A stretch of DNA of 52,476 nucleotides from Campylobacter concisus (GCF_003049085.1 NZ_PIQX01000009.1:1-52476), one strand, 5' to 3'. Counted from the stretch's first letter, positions 9,303-18,040 are shown. Notes: generated from the sequence alone by a model not told the origin. A program made the numbers and translations.

Positions 9303-10014
9303 AAAAATAACCATAAAAGCATTTAAATATAATCCGTTAAGCAAAATTTCAAAGCCGCATTTTGCGACATACGAGCTAGAAGAGACTGATGGCATGACAT
9401 TATTTATCGCGTTAAATATGATTCGCGAGAAATTTGACCCAGATCTTAGCTTTGACTTTGTTTGTCGTGCTGGAATTTGTGGAAGTTGTGGCATGCTTGT
9501 AAATGGTAAGCCAAGATTAGCTTGTAGAACTCTTACTAAGGATTTTGAAAGCGGAGTAATTGAGCTTATGCCTTTGCCAGTATTTAAGTTACTAAAAGAC
9601 TTAAGCGTAGACACGGGTAACTGGATGAATGCGATGAGTAGGCGTGTGGAGAGCTGGATACACACCGACCACGAGACCGATATCTCTAAGCTTGAGGAAA
9701 AAGTCGAGCCTGAAGTAGCTCAAGAGGTATTTGAGCTTGATCGCTGCATCGAGTGCGGTATCTGCGTGGCTGCGTGTGGTACTGCTATCATGAGGCCTGA
9801 TTTCATCGGTGCGGTCGGACTTAACCGCGTAGCTAGGTTTAAAATCGACGCGCTTGATAAACGAACCGATGAGGACTTTTACGAGCTTATCGGCGACGAT
9901 GACGGCGTATTTGGCTGTATGACTTTGCTAGGCTGTGAAGACAACTGCCCTAAACACTTACCACTTCAAAGCCGCATAGCTTATATGCGTAGAAAAATGG
10001 CTGCTATAAAGTAG
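9295..10014 (+). CDS. frdB: Fumarate reductase iron-sulfur subunit
   Basis: A 239-residue electron-transfer subunit linking the haems of FrdC to the flavin of FrdA. The [2Fe-2S] ferredoxin domain shows [15 protein letters not shown] with a fourth Cys shortly after (LACRTL). The second half has [12 protein letters not shown] and [16 protein letters not shown], which hold the [4Fe-4S] and [3Fe-4S] clusters. The start overlaps the frdA stop (ATGAGTAG), so translation is coupled. Like frdA it is mosaic: AT-rich up to about 9640, then GC-richer to the end. A GC-rich hairpin at 10019-10035 closes the operon. Confidence 0.96.
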   Translation: MSRKITIKAFKYNPLSKISKPHFATYELEETDGMTLFIALNMIREKFDPDLSFDFVCRAGICGSCGMLVNGKPRLACRTLTKDFESGVIELMPLPVFKLLKDLSVDTGNWMNAMSRRVESWIHTDHETDISKLEEKVEPEVAQEVFELDRCIECGICVAACGTAIMRPDFIGAVGLNRVARFKIDALDKRTDEDFYELIGDDDGVFGCMTLLGCEDNCPKHLPLQSRIAYMRRKMAAIK

Positions 10015-10018
10015 CAAA

Positions 10019-10035
10019 GGGGCTGTAAAAGCCCC
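10019..10035 (+). terminator. Terminator of the frdCAB operon
   Basis: GGGGCT (10019-10024) pairs with AGCCCC (10030-10035) over a GTAAA loop, 4 bases after the frdB stop, followed by AAATTTACTT. It also lies just beyond the 3' end of the convergent small gene at 10055. Confidence 0.7.
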
Positions 10036-10054
10036 AAATTTACTTCTAAATTTG

Positions 10055-10306
10055 TTAAAAAAGACTGCAAATAGATGCCAAAAGGCATAAAAAGATATCA
10101 ATAGATAAAAATAAGAAAAATAAAAATATCAAAAATGGGATTGATAAGAGTGCGCCCATTATATAACCAAGTGGAAATGCGATAAATATAAAGACGATTC
10201 CAACACCAGAAATAAAACAAAAAATTAGTGCAAATATCGTAGCAAAGGTATTTACAAATAAGCTAATATTTTCTAAAAGAAAATTTGTTAGGCCAAGACT
10301 TCTCAT
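10055..10306 (-). CDS. Small three-helix membrane protein of unknown function
   Basis: 83 residues, almost entirely hydrophobic, with about three membrane segments (roughly residues 15-38, 38-60 and 60-80) and glycines in the middle one. I do not recognise a family. It converges on frdB. A TATAAT on the minus strand (complement of 10313-10318) lies only 7 bases upstream of the ATG and there is no SD. The message would therefore be nearly leaderless, or the true start is further in. AT-rich DNA can produce hydrophobic frames by chance, so this gene is uncertain. Confidence 0.5.
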   Translation of the reverse strand: MRSLGLTNFLLENISLFVNTFATIFALIFCFISGVGIVFIFIAFPLGYIMGALLSIPFLIFLFFLFLSIDIFLCLLASICSLF

Positions 10307-10339
10307 GCTTTGATTATAGCTTTTAAGCCAAAAAATTTA

Positions 10340-10345
10340 TATAAT
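10340..10345 (+). promoter_or_regulatory. Likely -10 element of the Mrr-like gene
   Basis: A consensus TATAAT lies 31 bases before the ATG at 10377, preceded by an A/T-rich tract, with AAGGA at 10366-10370 as SD. No good -35 is expected in Campylobacter sigma-70 promoters. Confidence 0.45.
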
Positions 10346-10376
10346 TTCAAAAATTTGCTTCATTTAAGGATATAAA

Positions 10377-11276
10377 ATGTTACCAAGTTATAAAGATATG
10401 ATGCTGCCTATTTTAGAATTTGTTGCGCAAAAGAAAGAAGCAAATAGAGCTGAAATTTCTAAATTTATAATTGAGTATTTTAAGTTAAAAGACGAAGATA
10501 TTTTACAAAAAATAAAAAGTGGAACTTTTACATATATAAGCAGGACGGGCTGGGCCTTATCCTATCTGGCTACAACAGCTCAAGTAAAATCAAGGCCAGA
10601 AAAAGTGCTGCTTCAAAAAGTTGGTAGAAGCCTATTTGCCATAACAAATTTTGGCAAAAAGCTAGTAAGTAGCAAGGACAAAAAGAGCAAATTTCTCACT
10701 TGGTACGATGAAATTTACAAACAAGAGATAAGGCAAGAGAAAAAAGAAGCCACGGAAAATACCCCAGATGACAATATAGATGAAGCGCTTTGCAAAATCA
10801 AAGAGGAGCTAAAAAGTGAAATTTTATCTAGCATTTTAGAAAAAGAGCCAAGATTTTTTGAATACCTTGTAACAAAGCTACTTGAAAAGATGAATTATGG
10901 AGCTGGAAATCTCACAAACAAAGGCCCAGATGGCGGGATAGATGGCATCATAGACGAAGATGAACTTGGGCTTTCTAAAATTTATATCCAAGCAAAAAGA
11001 TACAAAGACGGCAGTAATATCCGTAGGCCAGAAATTCAGCAGTTTATCGGCGCTATTTCAAATAAAAATACTAAAAAAGGCGTCTTTATCACTACGGCAA
11101 AATTTACCAAAGAAGCTGAAAATTTCGCCAAAGATAATCAAAATTTTAGTGTGGTTTTGATAGATGGCGACAGACTAGCCGAGCTAATGATAAAATACAA
11201 AGTCGGCGTTCAAACAAGCCAAATATATGAAATTTGCAAAATCGATACCGACTTTTTTGAGGAAAATAATTTTTAA
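10377..11276 (+). CDS. Mrr-like restriction endonuclease
   Basis: 299 residues. The N-terminal 95 residues resemble the Mrr_N winged-helix DNA-binding domain (SYKDMMLPILEF, ISRTGWALSYLATTA, RSLFAITNFGKKL). A charged linker (about 112-150) leads to a PD-(D/E)xK Mrr catalytic domain. In it I see Glu162 in FFEYLVTKLLEKMNYG, Asp189 in GPDGGIDGII, and the QxK motif Gln205-Ala-Lys207 in IYIQAKRY. Mrr enzymes usually cut methylated foreign DNA. The gene stands alone with its own promoter and no methyltransferase beside it, which fits a modification-dependent enzyme. Codon use is like its neighbours, so transfer is not evident. Confidence 0.87.
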   Translation: MLPSYKDMMLPILEFVAQKKEANRAEISKFIIEYFKLKDEDILQKIKSGTFTYISRTGWALSYLATTAQVKSRPEKVLLQKVGRSLFAITNFGKKLVSSKDKKSKFLTWYDEIYKQEIRQEKKEATENTPDDNIDEALCKIKEELKSEILSSILEKEPRFFEYLVTKLLEKMNYGAGNLTNKGPDGGIDGIIDEDELGLSKIYIQAKRYKDGSNIRRPEIQQFIGAISNKNTKKGVFITTAKFTKEAENFAKDNQNFSVVLIDGDRLAELMIKYKVGVQTSQIYEICKIDTDFFEENNF

Positions 11277-11392
11277 GGCGTTGATTTGAAATTATCTTTT
11301 GCTATTTAAATTTTAAAACAAAACAGTAAAAGCAAGCTTTGTGGCATTATTAAATTTATACAAAAACGCTTTAATTTTTAAGATTTTACTTT

Positions 11393-11431
11393 TGTAAAGC
11401 TTAGCAAGACTCTATCTTACAAAGCTTTACA
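11393..11431. repeat. 10-bp inverted repeat downstream of the Mrr-like gene
   Basis: TGTAAAGCTT (11393-11402) and AAGCTTTACA (11422-11431) are perfect inverted copies with a 19-base spacer. There is no T run beside it, so it is not a typical terminator. It may be part of the convergent 3' region before the hairpin at 11468. Confidence 0.4.
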
Positions 11432-11467
11432 GATAAACCAAGACTAAAATAACAAAATTTCTAAAAT

Positions 11468-11493
11468 ACGCACATGGCCTTAACCACGTGCGT
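11468..11493. terminator. Bidirectional terminator between the Mrr-like and pirin genes
   Basis: ACGCACATGG (11468-11477) pairs with CCACGTGCGT (11484-11493) over a 6-base loop, with one wobble/mismatch position. TTTTATTT follows on the plus strand, and a shorter A/T tract follows on the minus strand. The pirin stop is 6 bases away. Confidence 0.75.
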
Positions 11494-11498
11494 TTTAT

Positions 11499-12374
11499 TT
11501 AGTTTTCCACCGGTATCTGCCCAAATTCTCCTCTGCGATAATCATCAATTGCTTGATTAACCTCCTCTTTTGTATTCATCACAAACGGTCCATATCCTAC
11601 TACTGGCTCATCTATCGGCTCACCTGAGAGAAGTAGTATCTTTGCCTCACCACCCATAGCTTTTATGATTACTGCACCGCTAGCGTTTTCAAACCTTACT
11701 AGTTGTGTTTCACTTGCTTTTTGTGAGTTATTTATTATCACATTGCCACGCAAGATGACCAAGCTTAGATTGTGGCTTGCTGGTAAGTCTAGCGTTATCT
11801 TACCATCTTCTTTTATGCTTATATCCCAGACATTTAGTGGCGTAAATGTGCTTGCAGCACCCCTTGTGTTCTCATACTCACCAGCTATTATCCTAGCTTC
11901 ACCGTCTCCCATACTAACCACTGGGATACGCTCTTTTGGTAGGTGCTGATACTTAGGCTGCGTATTTTTATGTGCTTTTGGTAAATTTACCCAAAGCTGC
12001 ACCATCTCAAAAAGCCCACCTTTTTGACTAAATTCTTTTGAGTGAAATTCTTGATGAGTTACTCCTGCACCAGCTGTCATCCACTGCACGTCACCTTGCT
12101 TTATGACGCCACCACCACCTGTTGAGTCTCTATGCTCAACCTCACCAGCATAAGCGATAGTTACTGTCTCAAAACCTTTGTGCGGATGCTCGCCAACGCC
12201 ACGAGGTTGTCCATTGTTTGGCTCAAAATACTGCGGTGCTGCATAATCAAGCATCAAAAAAGGATTCGTTCCTTTATCAACTTCATCCATATGTGTAAAA
12301 AGCGGATATGCTAAAAATCCATCACCCACCCAGTGCGAGCTTTTTGGATTGTAAACCTTGCTAACATTTCTCAT
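11499..12374 (-). CDS. Pirin family protein
   Basis: A 291-residue bicupin. The four iron ligands of the N-terminal cupin are visible as His63 and His65 in GEHPHKGFETVTI, and His107 and Glu109 in AGAGVTHQEFH, with the spacing seen in human pirin. The C-terminal cupin (about 170-275) has SGEPIDEPVVGYGPFVMNT, typical of the family. Some bacterial pirins have quercetinase activity or modulate enzymes. The substrate here is unknown. It is a single gene with an AAGGAGAA SD, divergent from cdsA across 230 bases. The proximity to Mrr and cdsA gives no hint of its job. Confidence 0.92.
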   Translation of the reverse strand: MRNVSKVYNPKSSHWVGDGFLAYPLFTHMDEVDKGTNPFLMLDYAAPQYFEPNNGQPRGVGEHPHKGFETVTIAYAGEVEHRDSTGGGGVIKQGDVQWMTAGAGVTHQEFHSKEFSQKGGLFEMVQLWVNLPKAHKNTQPKYQHLPKERIPVVSMGDGEARIIAGEYENTRGAASTFTPLNVWDISIKEDGKITLDLPASHNLSLVILRGNVIINNSQKASETQLVRFENASGAVIIKAMGGEAKILLLSGEPIDEPVVGYGPFVMNTKEEVNQAIDDYRRGEFGQIPVEN

Positions 12375-12564
12375 GTTTTCTCCTTATTTTTTATTTTCGT
12401 GCGGAGATTATAAAAAGGTGCCATTAACATATAATTTAATTTCAATAAATACTTATTAAGTTTCTTAAATAAATCTTAGACCAATAAACAAAAAAGCAAA
12501 TTTCACACATCTGCAGAAATTAATTATTAAAATTTTATCACCTAAACGCCGTCTAAAATTTAAG

Positions 12565-12573
12565 TGTTATAAT
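12565..12573 (+). promoter_or_regulatory. Extended -10 promoter of the cdsA operon
   Basis: TGTTATAAT is a TGn-TATAAT extended -10 ending 31 bases before the cdsA ATG, with AAGGAGA (12594-12600) as SD. It is the only good promoter upstream of the five-gene cdsA-tsaD unit. Confidence 0.6.
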
Positions 12574-12604
12574 TACAGTGAAATAACGATTTTAAGGAGA
12601 GGAT

Positions 12605-13336
12605 ATGCAATCTCGCATAATCACTGGCGTTTTGATGTTTGTTGCTATTTTGGTAGTTTTTTTTATTGATAATTATATTTTAAATTTTATCTTGCTCGGC
12701 GCTGTGCTTTATTTTGCATTTAATGAGTCGCTCAAACTTTATAATATCGATCACAAACAGCTAGTTTTTGCCGCACTTGCTTTTTACGTGCTTACATATT
12801 TTACAAATCCAATATTCATAGCGATCCTTGCTATCATGCTGGTTGCTTCGATCCTAGCTCACATAAAAAGTGAAAATTTAAAACTAGTCGCACCTTTTGT
12901 CTATCCAACCACGCCGATCTTTATGATATGGATGCTTTACTCAGAGTATGGCGTAGGCTATCTTGTATGGCTTATTTTAAGCGTAGTTGCAAGCGATAGT
13001 GGTGCATTTTTTGTTGGTAAAATGTTTGGCAAACATCCATTTAGCCCAAGCTCACCAAACAAAACAATAGAGGGTGCAGCAGGCGGTGTGGCGATAGGCA
13101 CTGTGATTGGCTGCATTGTTGGAAATTTTGTAACTGAAGGATTTTTCCAAATTTTATTCTCAAGCTTTTTAGTCTGCGTCTTTGCAGTTTGGGGAGATCT
13201 GTTTGAGAGCTACCTAAAAAGACTTTGCGGCATCAAAGATAGTGGTTCACTCTTCCCAGGACACGGAGGCATGCTTGATAGGATAGATGGTTATTTATTT
13301 GGCGTAGTCGCCCTACTTTGGTCGCTCTCGTGGTAA
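12605..13336 (+). CDS. cdsA: Phosphatidate cytidylyltransferase
   Basis: A 243-residue integral membrane enzyme making CDP-diacylglycerol from CTP and phosphatidic acid, the branch point of phospholipid synthesis. There are about seven or eight hydrophobic segments. The CdsA signature is in the last third: SDSGAFFVGKMFGKHPFSPSSPNKTIEGAAGG, split here at about residues 138-170, and the C-terminal KDSGSLFPGHGGMLDRIDGYLF with its conserved Asp residues. It is the first gene of cdsA-dxr-permease-pgp1-tsaD. Its end overlaps the dxr start. The order cdsA-dxr-pgp1-tsaD matches C. jejuni, as I recall it. Confidence 0.95.
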   Translation: MQSRIITGVLMFVAILVVFFIDNYILNFILLGAVLYFAFNESLKLYNIDHKQLVFAALAFYVLTYFTNPIFIAILAIMLVASILAHIKSENLKLVAPFVYPTTPIFMIWMLYSEYGVGYLVWLILSVVASDSGAFFVGKMFGKHPFSPSSPNKTIEGAAGGVAIGTVIGCIVGNFVTEGFFQILFSSFLVCVFAVWGDLFESYLKRLCGIKDSGSLFPGHGGMLDRIDGYLFGVVALLWSLSW

Positions 13337-14427
13337 TACTTGGCTCAACTGGCTCAATCGGCAAAAACGCCCTTAATCTTTGCGAAAAATTTGGCGTAGA
13401 GGTTGAGGCGTTAAGCTGCGCTAAAAATGTAGATTTACTAAATGAGCAAATTTTAAAATTTAAACCAAAATTTGTCTGCGTAGGCGATGAAAAGCTAGCT
13501 AAAAACGTAAAAAATATAGAAACTAAAAATATCTTTTTTGGCGAGGCTGGACTGCTACAAATGCTAGAAATTTCAAGCTCAAAAAAGGTAATAAACGCCC
13601 TTGTTGGCTTTGCTGGCCTTGCTCCTAGTTTAAAGACGCAAACTCTTGGCAAAAGGCTTGCCCTTGCAAACAAAGAGAGTCTTGTTGTTGGCGGCAAATT
13701 TCTAAAGACTAGAGAAATTTTGCCGATTGATAGCGAGCATTTTGGGCTTAAATTTCTACTTGAAAACAAAACTGCACCAAAAAGACTCATCATCACAGCA
13801 AGTGGCGGCGCATTTTATAAAAAGCCGATCAAATTTCTAAAAGACGCCACGCCAAGTGATGCGCTAAAGCATCCAAACTGGGATATGGGCGCAAAGATAA
13901 CGATTGATAGTGCGACGATGGCAAATAAGCTTTTTGAGGTGATGGAGGCTTACTGGCTTTATGGCATCAAAGAGATCGAAGCTGTGATAGAGCCAACTTC
14001 TGCGATACATGCCGTAGTTGAATTTATAGATGGCTCAAGCACGATGCACCTCTCGCGACCTGACATGAAGCTAGCTATCGCTCATGCTATGTTTGAAAGT
14101 ATCAATGAAAATATCGTTTCACATGCAAATTTACTTGATCTAAAAAATATAAAATTTCATAAAATTAGCCTTAAAAAATATCCCATTTTTTCGCTAAAAG
14201 ATAAAGTCCTGGCAAACCCTGATCTAGGTGTAGTGATAAATGCTGCAAATGAGGTTGGAGTATTTAGTTTTTTAGAGAAAAAATGCTCGTTTTTGGATAT
14301 CTCAAGGCTCGTTTTAAGCTCTGTTAAAAATTTTAGAAATATTAAAATTTCAAATATTGATGAAATTTTTGAAGCTGATAAAGAAGTTAGAAATTACGCA
14401 AAAAGGATGTTAAATGCAAAGGTATGA
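13330..14427 (+). CDS. dxr: 1-deoxy-D-xylulose 5-phosphate reductoisomerase
   Basis: Converts DXP to 2-C-methyl-D-erythritol 4-phosphate with NADPH, the committed step of the MEP isoprenoid pathway. The NADPH-binding LGSTGSIG motif lies at the extreme N-terminus. The metal and substrate regions are LANKESLV, PIDSEH and ASGGAF, then NWDMGAKITIDSATMANK and EPTSAIHAVVEF. I choose the GTG at 13330 (365 residues, beginning MVILGSTGSIG), since DXR proteins start immediately before this motif. The longer frame back to the TTG at 13318 adds four atypical residues. It overlaps cdsA by 7 bases and the downstream permease by 14. Confidence 0.95.
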   Translation: MVILGSTGSIGKNALNLCEKFGVEVEALSCAKNVDLLNEQILKFKPKFVCVGDEKLAKNVKNIETKNIFFGEAGLLQMLEISSSKKVINALVGFAGLAPSLKTQTLGKRLALANKESLVVGGKFLKTREILPIDSEHFGLKFLLENKTAPKRLIITASGGAFYKKPIKFLKDATPSDALKHPNWDMGAKITIDSATMANKLFEVMEAYWLYGIKEIEAVIEPTSAIHAVVEFIDGSSTMHLSRPDMKLAIAHAMFESINENIVSHANLLDLKNIKFHKISLKKYPIFSLKDKVLANPDLGVVINAANEVGVFSFLEKKCSFLDISRLVLSSVKNFRNIKISNIDEIFEADKEVRNYAKRMLNAKV

Positions 14428-15649
14428 GGGTTATAAATTTGATCCCAAGCAAAGCTTAATCGGCGTTCAGTTTTTATTTGTCGCCTTTGGTGCACTGGTA
14501 TTAGTGCCGATACTTACAGGACTAGATGCAAATGTAGCTCTCTTTACAGCCGGTCTTGGCACGCTACTTTTTCAGCTAGTCACTAGAAAAAATGTTCCGC
14601 CTATTTTTTTAGCAAGCTCCTTTGCTTTTATCGCGCCACTTCAGTACGGTATCGAAAAATGGGGCATAGCCGTGACGATGGGAGGCGTTATATTTGCTGG
14701 ATTTTTCTATGTTGCTTTAAGTCTTGTGGTCCGATTTGGCGGAGAGAAAATTTTGCATAAAATTTTGCCTCCAGTTGTCGTTGGACCTGTCATCATGACA
14801 ATAGGCCTTATCCTTGCTCCAAATGCCGTCAAAATGGCAACATCAGCTACTGAAATTTATACCCAAAACGAGGCGATGATCGTCGCTGGCATTTCGCTAG
14901 TGGCTACTATTTTAGTGATGATGCTTGGGCGTGGCATGTTTAGGCTTATACCTATTTTGCTTGGTATTATCACCGGATACATCGTAGCTTACTGCTTTGG
15001 CATGGTTGATTTTACCCCTATCTTTAATGCACCTTGGTTTAGAATGCCAAATTTCACTACACCAAAATTTGAGTTTGAAGCAATCATTTATATGATACCT
15101 ATCGCTATTGCTCCAGCAATCGAGCATATCGGAGATATGCTTGCTATCTCAAATGTTACAAAAGAAGATTTTCTAAAAAATCCAGGCCTTAAAAATACGC
15201 TCCTTGGAGATGGTCTTGCCACTTCGCTTGCTGCTTTTTTTGGTGGTCCGCCAAACACCACCTACTCAGAGGTCACAGGCGCAGTTAGCCTTACAAAAGC
15301 TTATAATCCAGCGATTATGACCTTTGCGGCTATCACTGCCATTGTGCTAGCCTTTGTTGGCAAGCTAGGAGCGGTGCTCTCAACTATCCCAGCCCCAGTC
15401 ATAGGCGGTATCATGCTGCTACTTTTTGGCATCATCGCAAGCGTTGGCATGGAGACGCTTATAAAAAATAAAGTCGATCTTGCAGACCCTAGAAACATGA
15501 TAATCGTAGCCCTCATCTTCATCTTTGCCATCGGCGGCATGGTGCTTGACCTTGGAGCGGTTAAATTTTCAGGTATAGGGCTTGGTGCGGTTACTGGTAT
15601 AGTTTTAAATTTGCTTTTACCAAAGACAAAGCATTATGAAGGATATTAA
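14414..15649 (+). CDS. uraA: Uracil/xanthine-type nucleobase permease (NCS2 family)
   Basis: A 411-residue inner-membrane transporter with about 12 to 14 hydrophobic segments, of the UraA-like NCS2 family that imports nucleobases with protons. Recognisable parts are PIFLASSFAFIAPLQ near residue 60, the substrate-site region IEHIGDMLAIS (conserved Glu) near residue 237, GDGLATSLAAFFGGPPNTTYSE, and the helix-10 region IPAPVIGGIMLLLFG. Uracil is the most likely substrate, but xanthine or another base cannot be excluded. The ATG lies inside the dxr 3' end with AAGGA as SD. The stop overlaps the pgp1 ATG by one base. My recollection is that this gene is absent from the C. jejuni version of the operon. 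Confidence 0.87.
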   Translation: MQRYEGYKFDPKQSLIGVQFLFVAFGALVLVPILTGLDANVALFTAGLGTLLFQLVTRKNVPPIFLASSFAFIAPLQYGIEKWGIAVTMGGVIFAGFFYVALSLVVRFGGEKILHKILPPVVVGPVIMTIGLILAPNAVKMATSATEIYTQNEAMIVAGISLVATILVMMLGRGMFRLIPILLGIITGYIVAYCFGMVDFTPIFNAPWFRMPNFTTPKFEFEAIIYMIPIAIAPAIEHIGDMLAISNVTKEDFLKNPGLKNTLLGDGLATSLAAFFGGPPNTTYSEVTGAVSLTKAYNPAIMTFAAITAIVLAFVGKLGAVLSTIPAPVIGGIMLLLFGIIASVGMETLIKNKVDLADPRNMIIVALIFIFAIGGMVLDLGAVKFSGIGLGAVTGIVLNLLLPKTKHYEGY

Positions 15650-16941
15650 TGCGTAAATTTTTACTTTTTTTACTAACCTTTACCACTGCTAGTTTAGCCA
15701 ATACTTTAGACTATGCGCTTATCAAAAAAGGTGAGCCAAGCGAGAACACGATGTTGTTAATCGGCGGTATTCAAGGCGATGAGCCGGGTGGATTTTTGGC
15801 AGCCTCTATCGTGGCAACTGACTATAACATCACAAAAGGCTCGCTTTGGGTCGTGCCAAATTTAAATTTCCCAAGCATAATCGAGCGAAGTCGTGGCACA
15901 AAAGGAGATATGAATAGAAAATTTGCCCATGTTGATAAAAACGATCCAGACTATAACTCAGTGATGAAGATAAAAGACGTCATCACTGATAAAAACGTTA
16001 CGCTCATCTTAAATTTACACGATGGAAGCGGATATTACAGAGATAAATTTATAAACAAAGATGAAAATCCAGATAAATGGGGCAATACTTGCATCATTGA
16101 TCAAAGCACGCTTCCTGGCTCAAAATATCCAGAGCTTGAAAGTATCGCTTCAAGCGTGAAAGACGTGCTAAATAAACATCTAATGGATCAAAAGCACCAG
16201 TATCACATCAAAAACACGCACACCGCAATGGGCGATAAAGAGATGCTAAAAAGCCTAACTTACTATGCTATCACGCAAAATAAATCAGCCTTTGCAAACG
16301 AAGCTAGTAAAAATTTAAATGCCGAGCAAAGGACTTATTACCATCTAATCGCCATTGAAGAATATATGAAAAAGGCTGGCATCAGCTTTACTAGGCCGTT
16401 TAACCTTGATGTTAAAAGCGTAAAAAAAGCAATCGAAAAAGAGATTAGACTTGAACTTGAAAATTCATACGCGATAAGCCTTAAAAATCTAAAGCCTTTA
16501 ATAAATTTTGTCCCACTTAAAAAAGGTGAGTTAAACTATAGCTCACCAAATCCACTAATAGCTGTGATAAAAGAAAATGGTAGCTTCAAAGTGCAGTATG
16601 GCAACCGCTTTGTTACTAGATTAAAACCACAATATTTTGAGTTTACAAAGCCACTTGAGGAAATTTCGCTAATAAGTGACGGCAGCGAGCTTACATTAAA
16701 AAGTGGTGATAAATTTAGCGTAAAAAAGAGCTTTAAAATAAAATCACTCAAAAACGTGCGCGTAAATGTCATAGGATATGGCACAAAAAGCATAGATGAG
16801 AGCGAACAAGAAGTGACTAAAAATAGCCTAAACAAAAGCTACAGCATCGATAAAGATGGCAAAATTTATAGAGTCGAGTTTTATAAAAACGAAGATGGCA
16901 AAGAGAAATTTGCTGGCATGATCTTAGCGGAGTTTAGATGA
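15649..16941 (+). CDS. pgp1: Peptidoglycan DL-carboxypeptidase, helical cell-shape determinant (Pgp1/Csd4)
   Basis: A 430-residue periplasmic M14/M99 carboxypeptidase that trims murein tripeptides to dipeptides and helps set helical cell shape. A signal peptide occupies residues 1-17 (cleavage near ASLA-N). The zinc site of H. pylori Csd4 is unusual in using Gln instead of His. The same set is visible here as Gln42 and Glu45 in GGIQGDEPGG and His124 in LNLHDGSGYY. The C-terminal third (about 270-430) is the non-catalytic beta-rich part typical of this family. Its position next to tsaD and dxr also matches C. jejuni. It overlaps tsaD by 4 bases. Confidence 0.92.
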   Translation: MRKFLLFLLTFTTASLANTLDYALIKKGEPSENTMLLIGGIQGDEPGGFLAASIVATDYNITKGSLWVVPNLNFPSIIERSRGTKGDMNRKFAHVDKNDPDYNSVMKIKDVITDKNVTLILNLHDGSGYYRDKFINKDENPDKWGNTCIIDQSTLPGSKYPELESIASSVKDVLNKHLMDQKHQYHIKNTHTAMGDKEMLKSLTYYAITQNKSAFANEASKNLNAEQRTYYHLIAIEEYMKKAGISFTRPFNLDVKSVKKAIEKEIRLELENSYAISLKNLKPLINFVPLKKGELNYSSPNPLIAVIKENGSFKVQYGNRFVTRLKPQYFEFTKPLEEISLISDGSELTLKSGDKFSVKKSFKIKSLKNVRVNVIGYGTKSIDESEQEVTKNSLNKSYSIDKDGKIYRVEFYKNEDGKEKFAGMILAEFR

Positions 16942-17945
16942 TACTTGGCATCGAAAGTAGCTGTGACGATAGCTCGGTCGCACTCATAGATGAACACACT
17001 TTAGAGAAGATTTATTATAAAAAAATTTCTCAAGAAGAGGAGCACGCTATCTTTGGTGGCGTGGTTCCTGAGCTTGCAGCTAGACTTCATACAAAGGCAC
17101 TGCCAGCACTTTTAGAGAATATCTTGCCAAATTTTAAAGATATAAAAGCAATCGCTGTGACAAATGAGCCAGGGTTAAGTGTGAGCCTAATAGGTGGCGT
17201 CAGCATGGCAAAAGCGCTAAGCGTGGCTCTTAATATCCCGCTAATTGCCGTAAATCACCTAGTTGGTCACATCTACTCACTATTTTTAGATCGCGAAGCC
17301 ACCTTTCCACTTGGCGTCCTGCTAGTTAGTGGCGGGCATACGATGATCTTAGAAGTAAGCGAAAATGATGAAATTTTGGAGCTTGCAAGCACTGGCGATG
17401 ATAGCTTTGGTGAGAGCTTTGACAAGGTTGCTAAAATGCTTGATCTTGGCTATCCAGGCGGTGCCGTAGTTCAGCAAAATGCCCTACTTTGCAAAGACAA
17501 AGAGAGGTTTCATTTTACCATTCCACTTCTTCACGATAAACGCCTTGAATATAGTTTTTCAGGGCTTAAAAACCAAGTCAGAGTCGAAATTTCAAAGCTA
17601 GAAAGTATCACACAAAAGGATATCGCTGACATCTGCTACGCATTTGAAAATACTGCCTGTGAGCACATTTTAAACAAGCTTGAAAAGGTCTTTTGGTTAA
17701 GAAAATTTAAGCGTTTTGGCGTAGTTGGCGGTGCAAGTGCAAATCTAAATTTACGAAAAAGGCTTGAGGTGCTTTGTCAAAAAAACGAGTGCGAGCTTTT
17801 GCTAGCTCCACTTGAGTTTTGCTCTGATAACGCCTTAATGATAGCAAGAGCGGGACGTGAGAAGTACCTAAAAGGCGAGTTTGTAAGCCATAGCGAGCTA
17901 AATATAAATCCAAGAGTTAGCTTTAAAAAGCTTGAGTTAAATTAA
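16938..17945 (+). CDS. tsaD: tRNA threonylcarbamoyladenosine (t6A37) transferase TsaD
   Basis: A 335-residue cytoplasmic ASKHA-fold enzyme that transfers threonylcarbamoyl to A37 of ANN-decoding tRNAs with TsaB and TsaE. Visible motifs are the N-terminal ILGIESSCDDSSVALI, the HxxxH metal motif in AVNHLVGHIYS, LLVSGGHTMIL, DDSFGESFDKVAKML, the GGASANLNLR phosphate loop and CSDNALMIARAG near the end. Length is normal. It is the last gene of the cdsA operon. Older annotations call it gcp, O-sialoglycoprotein endopeptidase. Confidence 0.96.
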   Translation: MILGIESSCDDSSVALIDEHTLEKIYYKKISQEEEHAIFGGVVPELAARLHTKALPALLENILPNFKDIKAIAVTNEPGLSVSLIGGVSMAKALSVALNIPLIAVNHLVGHIYSLFLDREATFPLGVLLVSGGHTMILEVSENDEILELASTGDDSFGESFDKVAKMLDLGYPGGAVVQQNALLCKDKERFHFTIPLLHDKRLEYSFSGLKNQVRVEISKLESITQKDIADICYAFENTACEHILNKLEKVFWLRKFKRFGVVGGASANLNLRKRLEVLCQKNECELLLAPLEFCSDNALMIARAGREKYLKGEFVSHSELNINPRVSFKKLELN

Positions 17946-18040
17946 ACTTTTTAAAAAACATAAATTTTGCGCCTAAATCTTGATAGCTTCGTAAGTAAAA
18001 ACGTAATAAAATCTAAAAAATTTTAAAAAAAGAATCTTTA

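Noticed and set aside
13318-13332. TTG at 13318 as the dxr start
   Set aside because: DXR proteins begin right before the LGSTGSIG motif. The GTG at 13330 gives that N-terminus, and the extra residues from the TTG are unsupported by an SD.
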